This document shows positions 6,353 through 11,723 of a DNA stretch of 11,723 nucleotides, in pieces; within the stretch, counting starts at the first letter, position 1; every line of letters starts with the position of its first letter. A program made the translations under genes and the position numbers. Below the pieces are notes generated by a model. That model was given only the letters and a program-made list of their open reading frames with translations. It was not told the DNA's origin and searched no databases. The stretch spans positions 1-11,723 of the forward strand of contig CALDDL010000293.1 in NCBI GenBank assembly GCA_937936675.1, written 5' to 3'. Origin of the DNA: an uncultured bacterium (GTDB taxonomy: Bacteria; Bacteroidota; Ignavibacteria; Ignavibacteriales; Melioribacteraceae).

Positions 6353-6397
6353 TTCTCTTAATGGAGTTCAATATCCAATTCAATCGGAGGAATTTTA

Positions 6398-8302
6398 ATG
6401 ATTATCTCTATCCCACAAATGTTTGAAAATAGTGTAGAAAAATATTCTAATAATCCGCTTCTTTGGGAGAAAAAATTTGATAAGTATCAATCGATATCTT
6501 ATAAAGAAACTAAGATGGAAGTTCTAAATCTTTGTGCAGGTTTAATACTAAAAAATATTAATTCTGGTGATCGTGTTGCAATTATTTCAGAGGGTAGAAA
6601 TTATTGGGTTATTGCCGAACTTGCAATTTTTTACTCAGGTGCAATAAGTGTTCCTATATCGGTAAAAATAGATGAACTTTCGGAGCTTAAATTTAGATTA
6701 GCACATTCAGCCTCTAAGATTGCTTTTGTTTCTAAGCAGCATCTTGATAAAGTAAGAAAAATTAAAAATGACCTGCCGGATTTAGAAAAAATTATTGTTT
6801 TGGATAAAATTAATGACTTAGAAAATGACGAAATATTTATCGAAGATATTCTCAATGAAGGAAAACTTAATTATAGTAAATTATCAATCGAAATAGATAA
6901 TCGAGTAAAGAATATTAAACCAAATGATCCGGCAACTATTTCATATACTTCCGGAACTACTGCCGATCCTAAAGGTGTGGTTCTCTCTCATTTGAATTAT
7001 GTTACAAATGTTGATCAAGCTACGGATTTACTTCCAATTCCTGAATGGTATATTTCCTTATTAATCCTGCCCTGGGATCATTGTTTCGCTCATGTTGCAG
7101 GTATCTATACTTTAATGAAAAACGGTGCAAGTATGGCATCAATTCAATTAGGGAATACACCCTTGGAAACTCTAAGAAATATCCCTACTAATATTAAAGA
7201 AATAAAGCCCACATTTTTATTAAGTGTACCGGCATTGGCAAAAAACTTCAAGAAGAATATTGAGAAAGGAATTGCTGAAAAAGGGAAGGTGGTTCAGAAG
7301 CTTTTTAATCATGCGCTCAAAATTGCTTATGAATATAACAAAGAGGGAATAAACAAAGGGCAAGGCGTTCCTTTTTATTATAAATCATTATTAAAAACTT
7401 ATGATACAATCCTCTTTAAAAAGATTAGAGATAATTTTGGCGGACGTCTGGAATTTTTTATCGGAGGAGGTGCACTCCTTGATATCGAATTGCAAAGGTT
7501 CTTCTATGCTATCGGAATCCCTATGTTTCAAGGTTATGGACTTTCGGAAGCTACTCCCGTCATCTCTGCAAATGTTATGAAAAAACATAAACTCGGCTCT
7601 TCAGGTTATCCGGTAAAAGATCTTGAAATAAAAATTTTGGATTCTAATGGCAACCAAATGAAACCGGGCGAATCCGGTGAAATTGTAGTTAGAGGCAATA
7701 ACGTGATGCTTGGATATTGGAAAAATGAAAAGGCAACTAGCGAAACCGTAATCAATAATTGGCTTTTTACAGGTGATCTTGGTTATCTCGATGATGATGG
7801 TTTTCTTTATGTCCTTGGTAGATTTAAGAGTTTATTAATTGGAAATGACGGTGAAAAATATAGTCCTGAAGGAATTGAAGAATCGCTTGTGGAATATTCC
7901 GATTACATTGATCAAATAATGCTTTATAATAATCAATCGCTTTACACCACTGCTCTTATCGTCCCTAATAAAGAAAAATTGAAACTTTACGCATCTCAAA
8001 ATAATATCAATTTAGAAACTGAATCAGGTGCTGATGCTATTATAAAGCTTATAGAAAATGATATAAATGCATTCAAAGAAGGAGGGGAGTTTGAAGGGAA
8101 ATTTCCTTCACGATGGCTTCCTTCCTCTATCGCTATTCTTGGAGAAGGATTTACCGAACAGAATAAATTAATGAATAGTACTATGAAAATCGTAAGGAAT
8201 AAGATTATTGATTACTATCGGAACCGTTTAGATTATATCTATTCGGCGGAGGGAAAGAATAACTATAATCATCAAAATCGGATTATTGTGAATAGATTTT
8301 AA
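6398..8302 (+). CDS. Long-chain fatty-acid-CoA ligase-like AMP-forming enzyme
   Basis: A 634-residue member of the ANL adenylate-forming superfamily, similar in length and motif order to bacterial/eukaryotic long-chain acyl-CoA synthetases. These activate a fatty acid to acyl-AMP and then acyl-CoA in the cytoplasm or at the membrane. The P-loop is YTSGTTADPKGV (183-194), the adenine-site motif is QGYGLSEATP (378-387), the ATP ribose-binding Asp is in FTGDLG (457-462), and the hinge region is GRFKSLLIGNDGEKYSP (474-490). The C-terminal catalytic Lys is probably Lys597 in NSTMKI. A polar insertion at about 285-335 is usual in the long-chain subgroup. Start ATG at 6398 has GGAGG (6386-6390) seven bases upstream. 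It is a single-gene unit between two terminators. The natural acid cannot be read from the sequence; a role in lipid recycling or beta-oxidation is inference. Confidence 0.85.
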   Translation: MIISIPQMFENSVEKYSNNPLLWEKKFDKYQSISYKETKMEVLNLCAGLILKNINSGDRVAIISEGRNYWVIAELAIFYSGAISVPISVKIDELSELKFRLAHSASKIAFVSKQHLDKVRKIKNDLPDLEKIIVLDKINDLENDEIFIEDILNEGKLNYSKLSIEIDNRVKNIKPNDPATISYTSGTTADPKGVVLSHLNYVTNVDQATDLLPIPEWYISLLILPWDHCFAHVAGIYTLMKNGASMASIQLGNTPLETLRNIPTNIKEIKPTFLLSVPALAKNFKKNIEKGIAEKGKVVQKLFNHALKIAYEYNKEGINKGQGVPFYYKSLLKTYDTILFKKIRDNFGGRLEFFIGGGALLDIELQRFFYAIGIPMFQGYGLSEATPVISANVMKKHKLGSSGYPVKDLEIKILDSNGNQMKPGESGEIVVRGNNVMLGYWKNEKATSETVINNWLFTGDLGYLDDDGFLYVLGRFKSLLIGNDGEKYSPEGIEESLVEYSDYIDQIMLYNNQSLYTTALIVPNKEKLKLYASQNNINLETESGADAIIKLIENDINAFKEGGEFEGKFPSRWLPSSIAILGEGFTEQNKLMNSTMKIVRNKIIDYYRNRLDYIYSAEGKNNYNHQNRIIVNRF

Positions 8303-8307
8303 GAAGA

Positions 8308-8342
8308 AAGCCGTCCCCTGAAAAAGGACGGCTTCTTTTTTT
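8308..8342. terminator. Bidirectional terminator between acyl-CoA synthetase gene and hemL
   Basis: AAGCCGTCC (8308-8316) pairs perfectly with GGACGGCTT (8326-8334) around a 9-base loop. On the + strand, CTTTTTTT (8335-8342) follows. On the - strand, the stem is followed by TCTTCTT, so it probably serves both converging transcripts. The + strand T tract overlaps the first two bases (8341-8342) of the hemL stop codon, leaving no spacer after hemL. The stem core AAGCCGTC is the same as in the terminator at 6294-6318. Confidence 0.9.
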
Positions 8343-9630
8343 ATAAGATTTCTTTTAGTGATTCGTAATGTGCTTTTATTGTCTTTTCTAAGTCATCAGT
8401 AGTATGTGCAGTGGAAACAAATAATGCTTCGAATTGTGCAGGTGCTAAATAAATACCTCTATTCAACATTGCATGGAAAAATTTTCCATATAGTTCTGTA
8501 TTCGATTTTAATGCGGTTTTGAAATCCGTAACAGGCTCTTCGGTAAAGAACATACACATCATCGAGCCGATTCTATTCATTGCAAATTTCTTATTGAGTG
8601 ATTTTAGATTATCTGCAAATCCATCTGCAAGGAATTTAGATTTTTCTTCTAATTCAGAATAAACAGACGAATCGTTTTTAATATGAGAAAGAGCTGCTAA
8701 ACCGGCTGCCATTGCCAGTGGATTACCACTTAAAGTACCCGCCTGATAAACGGGACCACTAGGCGCAATCATTTCCATAATTTCTTTTTTACCGCCGAAT
8801 GCGCCAACCGGAAGTCCGCCACCGATGATTTTTCCAAATGTAGATAGATCCGGTTTTATTCCGAATATCTCTTGTGCTCCACCTTTTGCCACTCTAAACC
8901 CGGTCATCACTTCATCAAAAATTAAAACAATACCTTCTTCATTGCAGATATTACGAAGTTCACTCATAAATTCATCGGAAGCTTTAACTACTCCCATATT
9001 TCCTGCAATCGGTTCAATAATTACCGCAGCAATTTCACCTTTATTTGCGGCGACTAATTTTTTTATCGAATCGATATCATTATAATCAGCTAAAAGTGTA
9101 TCTGCTGCATTACCTTTTGTAACTCCGGGACTGGTAGGAACGCCCAATGTTAATGCACCTGAACCGGCTTTAATTAAAAAATGATCTGCATGACCATGAT
9201 AGCATCCCTCGAACTTTATAAATTTTTCTCTCCCGGTAAATCCGCGAGCTGCGCGTACAGCACTCATTGTTGCTTCCGTGCCGCTATTTACCATTCTAAC
9301 CATTTCCATTGAGGGGACTAATTCCCTCAATAGTTTTGCAATCTCAATTTCAATTCCCGTAGGTGTTCCAAAACTTGTCCCCGATTCTATTGCACTCAAT
9401 AATGCTTCTTTAAGAAATTGGGGATTATGTCCGAAAAGATGCGGACCCCAACTTCCGATATAATCGATATACTCATTGCCATCAACATCAATTAATTTTG
9501 AGCCAACTCCTTTCAACATAAAAATAGGAGTACCGCCGACAGACTTAAATGCTCTTACAGGAGAATTAACCCCGCCCGGAATATATTTTTTTGCTTCTTC
9601 AAATAGTTTTTCACTTTTTTCGATATTCAT
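8341..9630 (-). CDS. hemL: Glutamate-1-semialdehyde 2,1-aminomutase (HemL)
   Basis: A 429-residue PLP enzyme, full length for the family, which converts glutamate-1-semialdehyde to 5-aminolevulinate. Its presence shows the C5 (tRNA-Glu) route to tetrapyrroles. The N-terminus has the HemL signature KKYIPGGVNSPVRAF (14-28). The cofactor-binding segments are NSGTEATMSAVRAARG (115-130), CYHGHADHF (143-151), IFDEVMTGFR (237-246, with Asp239 contacting the pyridine nitrogen) and STFGKIIGGGLPVGAFGG (263-280), with Lys267 as the Schiff-base lysine. Start ATG at 9630 has AAAGG upstream, made from the last codons of hemB. The gap to the hemB stop is three bases, so the genes are co-transcribed. It is the last visible gene of the haem operon and ends in the bidirectional terminator. 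Confidence 0.97.
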   Translation of the reverse strand: MNIEKSEKLFEEAKKYIPGGVNSPVRAFKSVGGTPIFMLKGVGSKLIDVDGNEYIDYIGSWGPHLFGHNPQFLKEALLSAIESGTSFGTPTGIEIEIAKLLRELVPSMEMVRMVNSGTEATMSAVRAARGFTGREKFIKFEGCYHGHADHFLIKAGSGALTLGVPTSPGVTKGNAADTLLADYNDIDSIKKLVAANKGEIAAVIIEPIAGNMGVVKASDEFMSELRNICNEEGIVLIFDEVMTGFRVAKGGAQEIFGIKPDLSTFGKIIGGGLPVGAFGGKKEIMEMIAPSGPVYQAGTLSGNPLAMAAGLAALSHIKNDSSVYSELEEKSKFLADGFADNLKSLNKKFAMNRIGSMMCMFFTEEPVTDFKTALKSNTELYGKFFHAMLNRGIYLAPAQFEALFVSTAHTTDDLEKTIKAHYESLKEIL

Positions 9631-9633
9631 ATT

Positions 9634-10617
9634 TTACCTTTTTTTGTCTAAATATTTTGCGGCATCTTTTGCGAAGTAAGTTAAAATCATATCTGCCCCT
9701 GCTCGCTTAATTGCCGTAAGTGATTCGATCATTACTCGTTCCTCATCAATATAATCAAGCTTTCCTGCAGCTTTAATCATTGAATATTCACCGCTTACTT
9801 GATAAGCGGCAGTTGGCATTTTGAATTTATCTTTTACTTGATAAATAATATCAAGATAAGCTCCTGCAGGTTTAACCATAATAATATCAGCACCTTCTTC
9901 GATATCTGATTCTGCTTCGCGGAGTGCTTCCTGAGAATTTGCTATATCCATTTGATGCGATTTTCTATCTCCAAAAGTCGGAGTGGATTCAGCTGCATCT
10001 CTAAAAGGTCCATAATATCCGGAAGCATATTTTACTGCATAACTCATTACCGGAATTTTTTCAAATCCATTTTCATCCAATGCTTTTCTTATCTCGGCAA
10101 TTCTCCCATCCATCATATCTGAAGGAGCAATAATATCAGCACCCGCTTTAGCATGCGATAGAGATTCTTTTACTAATAATTCCACAGTTTCATCATTGAG
10201 AATATTATCGCCATCCAAAACTCCGCAATGCCCATGAGAAGTATATTCGCATAAACAAACGTCAGTAATTACCAAAAGGTTCTTTACTTCTTTCTTAATT
10301 GCTCTTACTGCTTTTTGAATAATTCCATTTTCATCATAAGCGCCGGAGCCAACTTCATCTTTATGATCCGGGATACCGAATAAGATAACCCCAGGTATTC
10401 CTAAGGATGCAACTTCTTTACATTCTTCCACAAGAATATCTATTGACATTTGAAATACACCGGGCATCGATCGTATTTCTTTTTTTACGTTTTCTCCGGG
10501 TACTGCAAATAATGGATATATAAAATCATTTTTAGAAAGTTCCGTTTCTCTTACCAGATCTCTAACGAGTGGACTATAACGTAATCTTCTTAATCTTTTT
10601 ATCGGATATTGAGCCAT
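9634..10617 (-). CDS. hemB: Delta-aminolevulinic acid dehydratase (porphobilinogen synthase, HemB)
   Basis: A 327-residue cytosolic enzyme, normal length, which condenses two 5-aminolevulinate molecules to porphobilinogen. The active-site lysines are Lys196 in SYAVKYASGYYGPFRDA and Lys249 in MVKPAGAYLD, which form Schiff bases with the two substrates. The segment DVCLCEYTSHGHC keeps Cys121, Cys123 and Cys131, so it is the zinc-cysteine type rather than the Asp-rich magnesium type. RLRRLRYSPLVRDLVRET near the N-terminus is the usual arm. Start ATG at 10617 has GGAGG (10622-10626) inside the 3' end of the upstream oxidase gene, whose TAA overlaps the ATG by one base (TAATG). This implies translational coupling. 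It directly precedes hemL, and the two act in consecutive steps. Confidence 0.97.
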   Translation of the reverse strand: MAQYPIKRLRRLRYSPLVRDLVRETELSKNDFIYPLFAVPGENVKKEIRSMPGVFQMSIDILVEECKEVASLGIPGVILFGIPDHKDEVGSGAYDENGIIQKAVRAIKKEVKNLLVITDVCLCEYTSHGHCGVLDGDNILNDETVELLVKESLSHAKAGADIIAPSDMMDGRIAEIRKALDENGFEKIPVMSYAVKYASGYYGPFRDAAESTPTFGDRKSHQMDIANSQEALREAESDIEEGADIIMVKPAGAYLDIIYQVKDKFKMPTAAYQVSGEYSMIKAAGKLDYIDEERVMIESLTAIKRAGADMILTYFAKDAAKYLDKKR

Positions 10618-11723
10618 TATGCCTCCAAATAATTTTTAATTTTTTCGTAAACAAGTTCTGAATTTTTTATGCAATCTCCCACAGAAATACCGCCCCTGAA
10701 ATTACCGCTGATAAATAGTCCCGGATTCATTTTCTCAAAGTTATTGCAATATTTTTCAATTTCAATATAACCTAAGTTATATTGAGGGATAGCTTTCTCC
10801 CAAAATTTATGTCGAATAAATTTTGGTTCACCTTCAATCTTCATCAATCGGGAAAACTGAGAAATAACATTTTTTATTAGTTCCTCTTTTGGAATATCAA
10901 ACAGGTGGGGAGCCTGAGCACCACCGATAAATATAGTAAATGCTTCTTCTCCTTCGGGTGCACGATATGGAAATATTACCGAGCTCCAAATTGCACCAAG
11001 ATAATTCTGTTTCTCTTTGGTAGGAATTAAATAACCAAAACCATCAAGTTTTCTTTTTATCTGTTCTTTCTTATAGCCAAGATACAAAATCATCACCGGC
11101 GGATGATATACATCTTTCAATGCATTCTCAAGATTATCATCAAATGGAGAAAAGTATTTTGGGAGAATATATGCAGGGACCGTAGAAATTACTGAATCGC
11201 ATTCCTCTGATTTATTTTCTCCATTTATTGAATAATCTACTTTATATTTATTCCCGATTTTTGAAATATGAATATCACCTACATTAAATAAAACTTTTTC
11301 GCCTAAAGAAGCTGCAATAGCATTTGGTAAGGTCTGCATCCCATTTTTAAATGAAAACATTTTTGCCGTTTGTTTCGATTTTTCTGCGTTCTTCTTTCTC
11401 TCTCTCGCTCCTTTAAATAATCCTTTTACTAGACCGCCATATAATTCTTCTAAACGATATAATTTAGGAAATGCAGATTTCACACTAAGTTTATCAGGAT
11501 CGCCTGCAAAGACACCGCTCACAAATGGATTAATGGCATAATCAAGAAATTCCTGTCCTAGTCTGCGACTTACAAATTGGCTCATGCTTTGGTAATAGCC
11601 ATCTTCGGATCTGCCGATAAAAGGCTCGCCGAATATTCTTAACTTTCCTTTGAGAGAAAATAATTTTGTTTTTATAAATGGAATAGGTGCTGTGGGAAGC
11701 TCGTGCAAGTCGTTATTTCTTAG
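10617..11723 (-). CDS. hemG: Protoporphyrinogen oxidase (HemY-type FAD enzyme), N-terminus outside window
   Basis: The frame is open from the right edge (11723) to the TAA at 10617-10619, giving 368 visible residues; full-length enzymes have about 460. The missing part carries the N-terminal GxGxxG FAD-binding fold. The TTG at 11708 is not the start, because the five codons before it (LRNND) continue the family pattern. Visible hallmarks are GKLRIFGEPF, YAINPFVSGVFAGDPDKLSVKSAFPKL (in two blocks), and the C-terminal FAD motif GLFISGNFRGGISVGDCI near the end. The enzyme oxidises protoporphyrinogen IX (or coproporphyrinogen III in monoderm relatives) with FAD, usually using oxygen, at the inner membrane. 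It heads the visible part of the oxidase-hemB-hemL operon; further genes and the promoter may lie to the right. HemY-type family membership is firm; the exact porphyrinogen substrate is inferred. Confidence 0.92.
   Translation of the reverse strand, partial: LRNNDLHELPTAPIPFIKTKLFSLKGKLRIFGEPFIGRSEDGYYQSMSQFVSRRLGQEFLDYAINPFVSGVFAGDPDKLSVKSAFPKLYRLEELYGGLVKGLFKGARERKKNAEKSKQTAKMFSFKNGMQTLPNAIAASLGEKVLFNVGDIHISKIGNKYKVDYSINGENKSEECDSVISTVPAYILPKYFSPFDDNLENALKDVYHPPVMILYLGYKKEQIKRKLDGFGYLIPTKEKQNYLGAIWSSVIFPYRAPEGEEAFTIFIGGAQAPHLFDIPKEELIKNVISQFSRLMKIEGEPKFIRHKFWEKAIPQYNLGYIEIEKYCNNFEKMNPGLFISGNFRGGISVGDCIKNSELVYEKIKNYLEA

Noticed and set aside
6009..6383. Minus-strand open frame of 124 codons over the ccmF 3' end and terminator
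   Set aside because: It runs through the ccm terminator hairpin and mirrors ccmF codons; no recognisable domain or ribosome site.
8825..9679. Several plus-strand open frames opposite hemL
   Set aside because: They are antisense to a strongly conserved enzyme and have no family features of their own.
1..11723. Search by eye for CRISPR arrays, insertion sequences, tRNA or rRNA genes
   Set aside because: No regularly spaced repeats, transposase motifs, terminal inverted repeats or cloverleaf-like sequences were seen.

Overview
The window is AT-rich, has compact coding, and uses several near-consensus Shine-Dalgarno sites, two TTG starts and at least one promoter of the Bacteroidota kind (TTG, 17 bases, TAnnTTTG). 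Together with the gene families, this suggests a low-GC member of the Bacteroidota/Chlorobi/Ignavibacteria assemblage. That placement is an inference, and I would not name a genus from this sequence. The genes point to a respiring organism that makes haem by the C5 route and assembles c-type cytochromes with a System I (Ccm) pathway.

Left part (1-2272): a Sel1-repeat protein whose 5' end lies outside the window is convergent with a membrane-anchored SpoIIE/RsbU-type PP2C phosphatase. Their 3' ends overlap by 26 bases.

Middle (2273-6318): a 321-base divergent intergenic region holds two inverted repeats and a good Bacteroidota-type promoter. It is followed by a tight operon ccmC-ccmD-ccmE-ccmF that ends in a strong intrinsic terminator. 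ccmD is a 53-residue TTG-start gene that simple ORF calling misses. CcmE carries CxxxY in place of the classical HxxxY haem-binding motif, which matches the published variant System I. CcmF is long (800 residues), with an inserted loop and an enlarged periplasmic domain. No ccmA, ccmB, ccmG or ccmH is present here.

Right part (6319-11723): a single-gene unit for a long-chain acyl-CoA synthetase-like enzyme lies between two terminators with the same 8-bp stem core. On the opposite strand is a haem operon (protoporphyrinogen oxidase, hemB, hemL) with a 1-base overlap and a 3-base gap between genes. Its promoter and the 5' end of its first visible gene lie beyond the right edge. The haem genes make precursors and finish protoporphyrin, while the ccm genes deliver haem to apocytochromes c. 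The window therefore joins haem supply and haem use, although the two operons are transcribed separately.

I see no mobile element, CRISPR array, rRNA or tRNA. The most unusual content is the variant CcmCDEF module and the structured intergenic region upstream of it. I found no clear evidence of a wholly new system.
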